Positions 10,845-23,284 of a DNA stretch of 64,000 nucleotides are shown piece by piece; the first letter of the stretch is position 1, and each line of letters opens with the position of its first letter. Source of the DNA: Laguncularia racemosa (Eukaryota > Streptophyta > Magnoliopsida > Myrtales > Combretaceae); NCBI GenBank assembly GCA_037954665.1, contig JBBMOL010000204.1, positions 124,001 through 188,000 of the forward strand, written 5' to 3'. The notes beneath the pieces are model-generated. The model was not told the DNA's origin and did not search any database. It saw only the letters and a program-made list of their open reading frames with translations. The translations under genes were made by a program, and so were the position numbers.

Positions 10845-13800
10845 ATCTCCTACCATCGAACTTCAGGGATATTTCGCGCAGGTAAAAAGTAAAAACGTTG
10901 ATATCGTTTCCAACGCTGCTGGGTCAGTTGTTGAAAGCGATATCTTAGATCACGAAATAATACAAGAAAATTGGCTAAAACATGAACAAAGCGGAATCTC
11001 GATCGACGAGCTTGTGGAGACAGTAAATCTAGGAAGCATGGAAAACCCTAAGAACCTCAAAATCGGGACTAATTTGAGTGCCGAGCAAAAACGCGAGATA
11101 ACCGAACTATTAACAGAATATGCAGATGTGTTTGCCTGGTCATATGGTGACATGCCAGGGCTAGACCAGTCAATAGCAGTTCACAGGCTTCCCACAAGGG
11201 AAGATGTCAAACCTAAAAAACAAAAATTGAGAAGATTTAGGCCTGACATCTTACTAAAAATCAAAGAAGAAGTCAAGAAACTGCTAGAAGTAGGGTTCAT
11301 TGAAGTATCCGACTACCCAGAATGGGTAGCAAATATAGTTCCCGTCATGAAAAAGAACGGAAAAGTACGCGTAAGCGTAGACTTTCGGGACTTAAATCAA
11401 GCTACGCCAAAGGATAACTTCCCCCTACCTCACATTGATGTTCTAGTAGACAACACTGCGGGAAACCATCTCTTCTCATTCATGGACGGTTTCTCAAGAT
11501 ATAACCAAATAAAAATGGCTGAGGAAGACAAAACCAAAACGACTTTCATCACAACATGGGGAACTTTCTGTTACAAAGTCATGCCCTTCGGTTTGAAAAA
11601 CGCCGGGGTAACGTATCAAAGAGCCATGGTCGCTATACTTCACGATATGATGCATCGAGAGGTTGAAGTATATGTCGACGACATGATAGCCAAATCCAAA
11701 GAAGGAGAAAGCCATATAGATATCCTGAGAAAATTGTTTAAACGACTGAGAAAATTTCAGCTCAAGTTAAACCCAGAAAAATGTACATTCGGGGTCACAA
11801 CGGGGAAATTATTAGGGTTTGTCATAAGCTAGGAGGGCATTAAAATCGACCCTAACAAGGTAAAGTCCATATTAAATTACCTTCCCCACGATCTGTTAAA
11901 GAAGTAAGAAGCTTATTGGGAAGATTAAATTACTTAGCTCGATTTATCTCACAGCTCACCGACAAATGCCGGCCACTATTTCGTCTATTGAAGAAGAACG
12001 CCACAATAGAATGGGACGATGAATGTGAAGAAGCATTTAGGGCAATCAAAGACTACCTTATAAAACCTCCAGTCTTGATAGTCCAGAAACAAGGAAAACC
12101 CTTATTCCTATACCTCACTATACTCCTTGAATCCATGGGATGTGTGTTGGGGCAGAAAGATGAAGAGGGAAGAGAGCGTTCCATATATTATCTGAGCAAG
12201 AAGTTCACAGATGGGGAACAGAGGTACTTAGAGGTGGAGAAGACTTGTTGTGCTTTAATCTGGGTCATGCATCGACTAAGGCAATACACCCTTTACTACC
12301 ATATTGAGCTGCTGACAAAGCATGATCCCTTGAAATACTTGGCAGAGAAACCAACCTTGATAGGTAGAATCTCTAAGTGGCAAATGCTCCTATCCGAGTT
12401 CGACATCACATACATAAATCAGAACTCGATGAAAGGGCAAGCCTTAGCCGATCAATTGGCGGAACACCCTGTCGAGACAGATTCCCAAGAACTACAGGCC
12501 CAATTTCCGGATGAGAATATATTGACAGTGGAAGATAGGCCGGTAGAAGACTTTGGGATAGAGTAGAACCTGAAATGGAAATTGTTTTTCGATAGAGCTG
12601 CCAATGTATTCAGTTGTGGGGTTGGGGCAGTATTGATATCCCCGGACGGCACTCAATTCCCTGCAGCGACGAGACTTACATTTCCCTATACCAATAACAT
12701 CGCAGAATATGAAGCATGTATTCTCGGCCTCAAAATGTCCTGCCAAATGGGAATCCACGAGTTAGAAGTATATGGAGATTCGTCGCTCATCATACTACAG
12801 ACAAGAGGGGAATACAAGACTAAAGACCCCAAACTGGTACCGTACCATCAACACTTGACAGAGCTAATTGAAGAATTCAAGGCAATCACTTTCACATACA
12901 TCCCGAGAACTTAGAATCAGTTCGTAGATGCACTAGCCACCCTAGCATCTATGATCCAGATAACAGGGGGAGCCAAAGTTCGACCGATGAAAATAGACAT
13001 CGAAAGTCGGCCCGCCTACTGTTTAACCGTTGAGAAAGTACAAGATGATAAGCCCTGGTATCATGACATCAAGACCTTTCTCCAAGAAGGTAAATACCCC
13101 GAAATGGCTAGCAAGAATGACCAAAGAACACTCAGAAGGTTAGCAAGTCATTTCCTATTAAGTGGGTCCATACTTTACAAGAGATCATTTGATACCACCT
13201 TGTTGAGATGTGTGGACAAAAATGAAGCATGCGAACTGATGAAGGAAGTACATGAGGGAGTATGTGGACCTTATATGAATGGCTACATGTTGGCCCGAAA
13301 AATCATGAGGTTAGGGTATTATTGGTTGACCATGGAATCAGATTGCATAGAACATGTCAAGCACTGTCATTTGTGTCAGGTCTACGCAAACCGGATAAAT
13401 GCTCCGCCCAACGAGCTACACTTGTTATCAGCACCATGGCCATTCTCCATGTGGGGAATCGACATAATAGGCCCTATCACTCTAACAGCATCCAACGGCC
13501 ATAAATTTATACTGGTAGCGATTGATTACTCCCCCAAATGGGTCGAAGCTTCGTTATATGCCAATGTCACAAAAGGGGTAATAGTCCGCTTCTTGAAAAG
13601 GGACATAATAGCCTGATACGGAGTTCTTGAGTCCATCATCACCGATAACAGTACCAATCTCAACAACGAATCGATGACAGGTTTATGTCAACAATTCCAC
13701 ATAAACCACAGAAATTCAACTCCCTACCGACCTCAAATGAACGGGGCAGTAGAAGCAGCTAACAAAAATATCAAAAAGATCATCGAGAAAATGACAACAA

Positions 13801-14302
13801 CTTACAAAGATTGGCATGAAATGTTGCCGTTTGCTCTCATGGCTTATAGGACTTCAATAAGAACATCTACGGGAGCTACCCCTTACTCATTGGTATATGG
13901 TACTGAAGCAGTGCTACCAGTTGAAGTTGAAATACCATCATTCAGAATCATGTCAGAAACTCAGTTAACCGAATCAGACTGGGTAAAGAAGAGGCTTGAT
14001 CAGCTGAATTTGATTGATGAAAGAAGACTTACCGCATTATTCATGGCCAGTGTTACCAACAAAGAATGGCCCGAGCATTTAACAAGAAGATAAGACCTCG
14101 ATACTTCAAAGAGGGGGATCTGGAGCTAAGGAAAGTTCTCCCAAATGCCCAAGACTCCAGAGGGAAATTTACCCCAAACTATGAAAGCCCCTATATAGTG
14201 AAAAAGGTTCTGTCAGGAGGTGCTTTGATATTAACTCAGATGGATGGTCCAGAATTGAGAGACCCTATTAACACAGATGCTGTAAAGATGTACTATCCTT
14301 AG
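10845..14302 (+). pseudogene. pol: E1 pol (RT, two RNase H domains, integrase), broken
   Basis: RT motifs are visible: VDFRDLNQ (about 11380), FSFMDGFSRYNQ (about 11475), MPFGLKNAG (about 11580) and YVDDM (about 11672). The connection RNase H follows (about 12050-12460), then a second RNase H with FFDRAA (about 12585; E2 has FFDGAA), YEACILGLK and YGDSSLI. Integrase has the HHCC finger (13250-13380), GIDIIGP, and RPQMNGAVEAANK with the catalytic Glu. Breaks are TAG at 11830, 12564 and 12912 (each CAG in E2), TGA at 13614 (CGA in E2), and frameshifts near 11890 and 14040. The DNG of the second catalytic Asp motif reads DNS here. Confidence 0.88.
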
Positions 14303-16115
14303 GTAAGGGAATTGAAATTTTGCCAATGTTTATGAAAGCCAATGTTCGATATAAATTTCGTTGAGTCAAGTTTTTACTTTTTGCAAGCAAAGTTAATATC
14401 CCTGAATAGTTAATAAATTCAAATCAATTCATCACAACAAATATTCCTAAACACATTACCCACCATTTCGTCAATGAAAGATAGACACTAAAATGATAAT
14501 GAATCTTAATATATTTTGTGATATAATTCTATTTACTTTTGAGCATTAGAACTGAATGCATTAGTAAGATAACATTACCATCAAAAGAGCCATGTGCATA
14601 AAGAAAGGGAGCACAACAAAATTTTCAACCCCGTGCCAAGATGAGAAGAAATGAAGTAGAAGCAAACCAGCCCGAGGGTTCGGTTGTTTGGTTACTATCC
14701 ACGATAAAACTGGCAAGCACACTGAAAAAATAATAACTATCATGAAAGGCATCACATCATTTAGCTCAGTCAGTAGAAAGCATATTCAGAAGCATAAGAT
14801 GAGTCAGCCCCTAGTTGGGCACTTGTCTAAACATTCCTCTTAATAGGGTAGTCAGCCCAAAAAAGGGCACTTCCCTATGTCTTTTCTAAGGTCAGCCTAT
14901 AAAGGCACCTTTTTGAGATATCATTTTTATCTTGGTTAGTCAGCTCAAGATGGGCACTTTCCTAAACATCCTCTCTAAGGTTAGCTCATAGGGGGCACCT
15001 TTTTGAGATATCATTTTTATCTTAGGTTAGTCAGCCCAAGATGGGCACTTTCCTAAACATCCTCTCCAAGGTTAGCTCATAGGGGGCACCTTTTTGAGAT
15101 ATCAATTCTATCTTAGGTTAGTCAGCCCAAGATGGGCACTTTCCTAAAAATCTTGTTCTCAAGGTCAGCTCATAAGGGAACTTTTTGAGACAGTTCAATC
15201 AATTCTATCTTAGGTTAGTCAGCCCAAGATGGGACACTTTCCTAAAAATCTGTTCTCAAGGTCAGCTCATAAGGGCACTTTTTGAGACAGTTCAATCAAT
15301 TCTATCTTAGGTTAGTCAGCCCAAGATGGGCACTTTCCTAAAAATCTGTTCTCAAGGTCAGCTCATAAGGGCACTTTTTGAGACAGTTCGATCAATTCTA
15401 TCGTAGGTTAGTCAGCCCAAGATGGGCACTTTCCTAAAATCTGTTCTCTAGGTCAGCTCATAAGGGCACTTTTTGAGACAGTTCAATCAATTCTATCTTA
15501 GGTTAGTCAGCCCAAGATGGGCACTTTCCTAAAAATCTGTTCTCAAGGTCAGCTCATAAGGGCACTTTTTGAGACAGTTCAATCAATTTTATTGTAGGTT
15601 AGTCAGCCCAAGATGGGCACTTTCCTAAAAAAAATCCTTTCTCAAGGTCAACTCATAAAGGCACTTTTTGAGACACCTTATCATAGGTTAATCAGCCCAA
15701 GATGGGCACTTTCCTAAAAAAAAAAGCTATCTTAAGGTTAGTCAGCCCATGAGGGGCACTTTCCTAGATTCTCCCGATTAGTCAGCTCTTGGGGCACTTT
15801 TCGGAAATATTCTTCCAAACAGTTGCTAGTCTAACAAGACGCTTCTGTTGACAGGTAACCAGCTCATAAGGGCGCTTCCTAAGTAAATTTTCTTTCCAAG
15901 GTTGCTAGTCTGATAAGACGCTTCCTATCATCATTTCTTCTACACTCCTAAACAATGCTTAAGATGTTTCATATCGCCAATTATTCAGCCCATAAAGCAC
16001 TTTTTGGGGAGGGAACATGACTCTAAATTGTTAGGACCGTGTTATCTATTCAAGAGGCCAAAAATGGCGTCTTTTCTTTTTTGTCTTTGTAGTCAAGTTT
16101 TTCAAACTTTACCAC
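14303..16115 (+). other. E1 3' untranslated region
   Basis: Non-coding. The first 600 bases are unique sequence shared with E2. The middle is the tandem array listed separately. The last 300 bases hold degenerate single units and a conserved stretch ending before the polypurine tract. Confidence 0.75.
14934..15830 (+). repeat. Tandem array, about 90-97 bp unit, about 9 copies
   Basis: GGTTAGTCAGCCCAAGATGG recurs at 14934, 15025, 15116, 15213, 15310, 15406, 15501, 15597 and, diverged, 15686, giving steps of 91, 91, 97, 97, 96, 95, 96 and 89. Each unit has two half-units of the form GTCAGCYCA...GGGCACTTT. The first contains the dyad GCCC..GGGC and the second CTCAA...TTGAG, so transcripts could fold into alternating hairpins. 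E2 has a related array with a different period. Confidence 0.9.
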
Positions 16116-16128
16116 AAAGTGGGGCAGC
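16116..16128 (+). other. E1 polypurine tract
   Basis: AAAGTGGGGCAGC lies directly before the 3' LTR and is the expected plus-strand primer. The E2 counterpart is AAAGAGGGGCAGC. Confidence 0.8.
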
Positions 16129-18164
16129 TGTAAATACCCCATTTTTGCCCTAGGAATCAATAATAATCAATTCTTAATTTTTTTCCATTTTATTTCAATT
16201 TTTCTTTAATTTAGCATAAATAATAAAAATATTCAAAAAATAAAAATAAATAGGAAAACACATCAATTTTGAAAAATGATTTCAGAAATGGCAATAATAA
16301 ATAGTAAATAATTTTTACAAATTTTTGAAATTTCAAAAAATACAAAAAAATAAAAAAATCGCATTGCATATATGCAATTTGTGAAATTAGAAAAATCAGG
16401 AAAGTGGGCTAGCCCAGCTGGTCCGGACCACAGGCTAAGGAGCGCGTAGGGGGGCTCGGTCGCGGGTTCGAATCGCGGGAGGAGCAGTTTCCGCGTTTTG
16501 CAATTTTTTCACTTATCCAGGACACGTGGCAGCATCCGATTGGCTGGAGGGAGCGCATGCGCCGGGCGCGTGATCGTCTTCTACCTCGGGTACGAGATTG
16601 CCAACGGAAGAGAAAATTCGAATTTCGGTCGTTTCAATTCGATTTTTTACACAAATCCAACAGATCTTCAATAGAAATGAGATAAACATTATCTAATTCG
16701 AATCAAATCGCAACAAATCAAAGGATTTACATAAATCGGAGTTGGTTTTTTTAACCGAAAATCCGATTAGCTTCGATCGGAGGAAATCCGAGCTTATCCA
16801 GCTCGGTTTCAAGTGCCTATAAATCGGAATCGAAGAGAGGAAGCCAACACACGAATCAGAATTGAGAGAAAGTGAGAAAAGAGTGCAAATCGGAGGAGAC
16901 CCAAAATTGCGATTGCTGATCGGAGTTGAACCACCACCAGGAGACGATCTGGGAGCAAACCACCGCCACCACTGGATTCAGCACCCTCAAGAAGCTAGGA
17001 TTCGACACCTCACCCGTTGCAAAAGACCGCCGGAACGCCATGGACGAGCCTCCTCCGCCACCGTGTCCGACCGATCTAGACCCGACCAGATTCGACCCAA
17101 CCGACCCGACCCGTGCACCGACCCAGATCCAGGTAAGTTGGATTTTTCGGATTTTTTTTTATTTTATTTACTTATTTTATTTTATTTATTTATTCGAATT
17201 GATTTATTATTTATTATCTATTATTTATCATGTAGTTAGCTATTTATTTATTTGTTTATATTTTCAATAAATAGAAAAATGTAGAAATTAGGTTTTTTTT
17301 TAGGATTTAATAATGTAGAAAAAAATAATAAAATAATAAAATGTAGAAAAAAATTTAAAAATATTAAGAAGATAATAGTAAAATTTTAGATCTCAAATAG
17401 GGTAGATAATAACTTAGGATAAAATTTTTTAACAAAAATTCAAAAATCAATAAAAATAACAAAAAATAATAAATCAGAAAAAGCATAAAAAATCCTAAAA
17501 ATTAATAAAAATTATAGAAATGAGTTTTAGCATTTAGAAAAATCATTCTCATCTAAATAAATCCAAAAATTGATGTTTTCCTCAAAATCATTTTCAAAAA
17601 TCAAATTAAAACTTAGGCTTAGATTTTTTCAGAAAAAAATCCCAAAAATGGTAAGAACATAAATCAAAAGAGATTTCAAAAACTAAAATTCACAAACAAA
17701 CTTAAAGTTTTCAGAAAAGCGAACTATGACTTGTTTGATCCTGACTAACAGGTACGTAGGCACCCATTCTGGTCAACCCATAAAATGAAATAAAAAAAAT
17801 CATTTTTTTGAAATAATAAAAAGTAACAGAAACACAATAAAACACATTTCTAAATAAGAACAATTTTAGAAGATTAGGTAATAACCGTAAGGTTTTAATA
17901 GGTTAGCCTCCGGACTTAGAAACTCTGGTTTTCCCTTTTCCTCTGTTCACAAAAACGAGAAGAGGAAATAACGACGACTAATGGTCCAAATTAAGACTAA
18001 TCCGCTGCTTTAGTCTTAATTCAATATTTCCCAACAACAGTTGGGTGGCGACTCCAAAAATCAAACGAAATTCCTAACTCAAGTCGAGGATCTACATTAG
18101 ATGAGCATAGGGTCTAGTTTAGATCGGATTAGGAATGGGAATGCAAAAAAAATTAGACTCGACA
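16129..18164 (+). repeat. E1 3' LTR
   Basis: A direct repeat of 3456-5451 with scattered substitutions and small indels (for example an extra atttcagaaatg-like stretch near 16280). It keeps the tRNA-like A box (16410-16421) and B box (16465-16473), the G-box (16523-16528) and the GTAAGT donor. It ends GACTCGACA and is followed by the accat duplication. Confidence 0.93.
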
Positions 18165-19518
18165 ACCATGATCAAAATTTTCGTAGCGTTTCAATTTGCT
18201 TAGCCCTGGTTACAGCAATCGCATCGATAGCACTAGAGGAATCCCAAGCTTATAGCGACGCATTATATTCTCCTCCAGATATATTTCATCGTACTCCTAC
18301 TTGGCCAAAATTTTGAATTTAAAAATTTTTGGGGTTTACATTTTTTGCCATGGGTATACATCGCAGTGTGACATTATTGTACAAATTGCTGAATTTTACT
18401 AAGTTTTAAACCTTGCGTAGACATTCCCCAATATGAGTATGCCACAAACAGTTCACATTCCGCGGTTTGATGGAATGGCAATACGTTATTAGAACTTAGA
18501 AAAATTCCACAATTTTTGGCCTTTTGAAAATGTAGTAAGTATTAAGTAAACATAATTGTGGAAATCGAAAAAGAAATAAGACTTAGCGAGTTCACATAAA
18601 GATGCTTTATATTTACGAAATATGTTTGTAATTTTCTTATTCAAAATTTAATTCCTTCATTTTCTTGTTTCAATGTCCCCTCCGTCCTAGAGAGTGAAGC
18701 TTACCTCACCCTTTTCAGCCATTGATAATGGCAATTGTAGTTACTTTATTGAAAAATAAAAGCCCGAAGCGTAGTGCTGGAAACAGAGGAAAAACGATCA
18801 AAAACAATAATAAAGATGTTCTTGTTATGTTATTCTGCATTCCCAATTTTAGCAGAATCAATATTCAGAAAGAAATGATAAAAGCTGCAATATAATTTGA
18901 TGACGGAGCTGTAAGTTATTGCAATGTTTAGCAATATCAACAATTAGGGAATTGGTGATGGAGGTCTAGCAAAATGAGCAAAGATTTAAGCATTAATAGT
19001 ACGAAGTAATTCAGCAAAAATTCCATGGAAATTGGAGCAGTTTGGTATATGGCGTCATTTATGTTCTCGTTGCTCATATAAGATAGCAAACGGAAGAATA
19101 AAATAAAGGATAAATGTTGCCGCATGGCATGCATTACGAAGGCATTATTTGAAACACAAGTGTGGATATGGAAAGTACTTATACGAGAACTAATGTGATT
19201 ACACATCCATGAGAGCATGTGTACATGTTGGTTTCCTATTTCTAATAGAAAAAAATTTTACATGCAACTGAGATAATCATTTATTGTACAGAAATAGAAT
19301 GCATAAAATTGTCGGAGATTGATAGCCGAACGAATTAGAAAGAGATCACTTAATCGACAACATTCAAAACAAGACGGTGGCAATGTGGAATTTTATTCGA
19401 GAAGTTTGAATTTTTTATTAATAGGCACACCTATCTTGGTTGGTGTACCATGTCTATCCATTTACAAGATGAACAATTGACAGCAGTTAGCACACACAAC
19501 GTGCTTGTCACTTGTTTT

Positions 19519-19959
19519 CTAGCTAGTGTATCTTTTATGAGGTGCAACACCAAGGCATGTACATCGCTTCAGTATACATTTGGCCTTCCCGAACAAGCAT
19601 TTTATGGAGCTACAGTCCGCATTGGAGGAACATGGCACATCATTAGGTAGCAAGTGCTTTGTTTCAACTTGGGATGGAATGCTACCTGCAGCGTTTGAGA
19701 GAAAATTCATCTTAGTTACAATGAAATAGCAAACATACACAAACACACACTCCCGTATCAACTTGATAGTCTTTTAAATGAATTGTTATTCATGATTCAT
19801 TACTCACGTTTCCTCAAATCTATAAAAGAGCGTAAAATATTATGAACGATTTGTTACGATAAAATGAATGGAATACGAGGACGAGAAAAATTAGCACTCA
19901 CAGCACAATAGAAGTAATACGACTATGCTGAAAACGAATATGGGACTATTTTTCTGCAT
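19519..19959 (-). CDS. Secreted six-cysteine peptide (defensin-like / NCR-like), copy 2
   Basis: Two minus-strand exons: 19959-19902 (58 nt, signal peptide) and 19685-19519 (167 nt, mature peptide). The 216-nt intron between them starts GTGAGT and ends TGCAG, and the joined phase restores a Cys codon. The 74-residue product has a hydrophobic signal (residues about 7-19, IFVFSIVVLLLLC) and a short linker. The cysteine core C-x5-C-x4-C-x6-C-x4-C-x-C starts at PCSSNADC. The pattern and gene layout match defensin-like peptides, including the late-nodulin/NCR type. A TATA box lies about 82 bp upstream of the ATG. Exons of the two copies differ by one amino-acid change and two silent changes that I can see. 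Expression and function are unknown, and a different six-Cys family cannot be excluded. Confidence 0.65.
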
Positions 19960-20041
19960 TGCTTATTTTCTAGCAAATTCAAAATTTTGGTGCAATTTCC
20001 TTAATGACAAAAGCTATACAGCATCTTTCCAAGATGCATTC

Positions 20042-20048
20042 TTATATA
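20042..20048 (-). promoter_or_regulatory. TATA box of peptide gene copy 2
   Basis: On the minus strand the sequence reads TCTATATAAG, a good plant TATA box about 82 bases before the ATG at 19959. This segment is missing from unit B, because the deletion there starts about 20 bases closer to the gene. Confidence 0.55.
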
Positions 20049-21910
20049 GACTCGGTTTCTTATATATAAATGCATTGAAAGCCTTTTTATTCTTATCTGG
20101 ATTGGATCACAACAAAATAAACTTGGAAATAGTATATACGGTGTGGTTTGTTTGTCAACGTTTATGAAAAATGTGATGGGGGGATACTTCAGGAGAGAAA
20201 ACAGGAAAGGAAAGAAAATCAAGCAAAACGCAATTTGCACCTTTATTTCGATATGAAGTGTGGAAATGGAAGGAAATAAGTGGAAATGCTTTATCTTACC
20301 ACAATTCAATAATATAAAGGTGGAAATAAGTGATTGAAGATCATAACTTGACTAAACTACCCTTAATCTTATCCTAATTCGTTCCTTTTTCATTGTACTT
20401 TTTGTAACGTGTCACAATATTCAACGAGTTCCTTCGAGTTGTCTATAGATTTGGAGAGAAGCAAAAGTGGCAACAGATTGGAAATGTTGATACTCCTTTC
20501 TGCCCAATTGATCCAAAATCCTTTCGCCATTAAAATTATGTTACAAATGATTTCCTCCCATTTCCGTTGCTTTCCTTTGATATCCAACGGTTTCCTCCCA
20601 TCCAAGCACAGTGGAAATCATACTGAAAAATCAACTATCATATGCATATTATCTTTTACTTACATTCTTAATCCCCAACAGTTTCAACCATTAGCAAGGC
20701 ATTTGGACATCAACATAAAACGTCCTTATAGTTTGGGAAAACATGATCGTTGCCATGTCTTCAAATTAAGGGATGCATACATTCCACCTCTTATTCATAC
20801 CGTAGCATGTGTATGCTATAGATTCGAGTAACTAAATATCTACAATGTTGTAAAAAATGTATACTTTAACTTCTAGAAACAATAATTGTTCAAAATAATT
20901 TACATCTCCTGAACAACAAACAACTAAGTATTGAATTGGTTGAACTATATAGAAATAATCTAAGTATGTCAAAATGTTTTGGTACGTTACTACAATTGAT
21001 TGACGTAGGTATGTAGTCATAACTTGGATTGTTGTTAGTGGTGTGTTTAGCATCGTGGTGGTGTTGGTGGGAGAGTTAGGATGGTGGCTAGTTGTTGGTC
21101 GTTTTCCATGACTATTTTAAGAATGTTTTGTAGCTTGTTTTATGATAAAAATTAGAAGCATAAGGAAGTAATGACTACACGTGTAGACTTGGTAAGAAAT
21201 GGGGGATTTAGGTAGCTTAAATTGTACCTGAAACACATTGATTAATTGAGTGAGTTGGTTATTGTTTTTCTTTATTTTGTTAGATGAATGTTTTAGGTTA
21301 AATCTTTTGATTTTTATGCTAATTGTGCATTTCATTTGAAGTTTGGTCATATGTAGTGTCATAACAATGTCCCTAAGATATAGTTTTTAGCCTAAGAACC
21401 CTTCAATCAATTGTGCTGTTAATCGCTCCCCTACTAGATTTGGTTGGCAATGTGATATGGCTGTCTTAGGCACATAATTTCATTGTCCATTAGTCGTCTA
21501 ATGAGAAGTAATTAAGGCTTATGTAAGGTATTTTTCAATTGCTTTAATGTGGTGTTTATTTAATTTAATTGGGTGTATCAACTGGGATTTTTATCCTCTT
21601 ACACTTTACACCTAATAAAGATACTATAGCCAAATTTAATTTCCATCGACTATGTTATTTTGTTTGTTTAATTACTTAGACTACTTCTCATTATATCATG
21701 TGATTGTTGAATTGTTCCACAGTTTTGTATACTCTTATACGGATTTGTATTTGATTATGTTTCAATTTATGTTTTCTAGACTTCAAATTTGTTTTGATGT
21801 TTTCCAATGTCGATTTAAAGATTTCCTAATTGGTTTGGGGATCAGATTTTTGAATTAGCATTTTGGGTGAATCTTACTTAGGGTTTCGGTTTCTTAGGAC
21901 AAGCTACCAT

Positions 21911-22530
21911 TTTAAAGTCCTAAAATTTTTGAAAAACTATATGGAAAATCAAAGAAAATAAATAGAATAATAAGTACTTCTAGGTCAAAGTAGCGAGCGG
22001 AAGAAATTTGCAATATTAAAAACTTTGGTAAATTTACAACAAAAATTTAAATATTGCAATACATAAATATTATTTTAACATTTTTCAATATTAATAGGTT
22101 TTATAAATAAAAAAATTAGAAAGTATGACTTTTGCGAGTAAAATGAGATAACGAACATAACAAATTGAATTTTACGAAATACTTTATCGAATAAATTAGG
22201 AAGCAAAGTAATTGAAAAATATTCAAATATAGACATATAAACGGATAAATAAAAATAATCGTAAGTCCAAACTTTAGCTCATGTAAATTAAATTAAAAGA
22301 ATGAAATTCTCGAAAACACAAATTTCAAACAATATTAGGTTAACTAATGAAATTAATTGAAATTGTAAATCTAGGAATTATAAATGGAAATTTAGAGTAA
22401 ATATTCATATTCAAAATAATCAAATTAATCTAGACATAAGCTTTCGTAATAAAATGCTAAAAAATTAAAATTAAAGATATCATTGTACGCATGTGGAATA
22501 TTAAAATAGAAACAATTATAATTTAAAACA
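21911..22530. other. AT-rich unique sequence, no gene seen
   Basis: About 600 bases of very AT-rich DNA after the repeat array ends. No convincing coding, RNA or element feature was found. Confidence 0.6.
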
Positions 22531-22536
22531 TAATAT

Positions 22537-22567
<31 letters not shown>
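22531..22567. repeat. AT microsatellite
   Basis: An almost pure run of (AT) preceded by taatataata and followed by an A-run about 20 bases later. Confidence 0.95.
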
Positions 22568-22599
22568 CATTAACGTAAAAAAAAAAAAGAAAGTCACAT

Positions 22600-23284
22600 T
22601 TGCATCCCGTCCCGTCTTCTCCATCATGTCCTTCTTCAGCAACATCAGACCCTAGCCCTGTCATTGTCCCTCCTACCCCCTTCCTTCCCTTTCTTTTCTT
22701 TTCTTCTTGATTGTGTCTTCTTCCCCTACCTTTCCCCTATTCATGTTTCCCCTCCTTCTCTTCAGACGACTATGCCATTGATAATGACAATGTCGACGAT
22801 GACGACGAAGAAGACAATAGAAGGGAATGATTAGGAAGAAACGAAAGAAGGAGCCGCACGTGGAGGTTGGGATGCCGACGTGTACAACCACATGCTTCTA
22901 ATGGCGACCACCCTGACCGCAACAACAGCAACAACAACAACGATCTAAACAACAACCATAATGACAGCAACCGCAGTTGCAACAACAACGGCAACGGTGA
23001 CCCCGACCATTACAGGAGCAATGACCACGATCCCAATAGCAGTAACATCCACAAGAGCAATAGTAATAGCGGCAACATCTACAAAAATAGCAACAGCAAC
23101 AACGACCACAATGATCGTAACAACAACAAAAACCACAACCACAATAGCCACGACCATAACAATTGCAACGACGATAGCAACGTCCAAGCCTCCATGGTGA
23201 TTGGTCTTCCGCGTAAGTGGATGACGACCAGCGGAGAAGGGAAGGTTACGAGGTGCAGCGATGTGTTTGTATGTGCGTAAGGTA
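22600..23284. repeat. Pyrimidine-rich stretch and degenerate trinucleotide tract
   Basis: 22600-22760 is C/T-rich. 22912-23190 is a degenerate AAC/GAC/AGC trinucleotide tract that reads as Asn-rich on the plus strand and Val-rich on the minus strand. The open frame at 22867-23280 (Asn/Asp/Ser-rich, no domain) is best explained by the repeat and is not called as a gene. Confidence 0.6.

Larger units (their letters stand above)
3456..18164 (+). mobile_element. E1: Tat/Ogre-type Ty3/gypsy LTR retrotransposon, decayed
   Basis: A 14.7 kb element bounded by TG...CA LTRs and 5-bp duplications. Order: 5' LTR, primer-binding site, leader, ORF1, gag-protease, short intron, reverse transcriptase - RNase H - second RNase H - integrase, a tandem-repeat 3' untranslated region, polypurine tract, 3' LTR. 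The extra ORF1 before gag, the second RNase H and the intron place it in the Tat/Ogre lineage. All frames are broken by several stops and frameshifts, so it is not autonomous. It is the same family as E2 (40110-55062), but its two LTRs differ from each other by more changes, which suggests an older insertion. It sits exactly at the junction of repeat units B and C. Confidence 0.95.
18165..21910. repeat. Tandem unit C (3.7 kb), carries peptide gene copy 2
   Basis: It begins with the right accat duplication of E1 (18165-18169), then the same gatcaaaatt start as unit B. It is the fullest copy, with about 930 bp not present in unit B, and its last 650 bases are more diverged from units A and B. 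Homology stops right after accat at 21906-21910. It holds the complete peptide gene with its upstream region. Confidence 0.85.

Noticed and set aside
14934..15830. Regular repeats that might look like a CRISPR array
   Set aside because: Units are contiguous variants of one another with no unique spacers, and the sequence lies in the 3' UTR of a plant retrotransposon.
22867..23280. Asn/Asp/Ser-rich open frame of 137 codons
   Set aside because: It is explained by the degenerate trinucleotide repeat, and the opposite strand is equally open. No flanking promoter or conserved part was seen.
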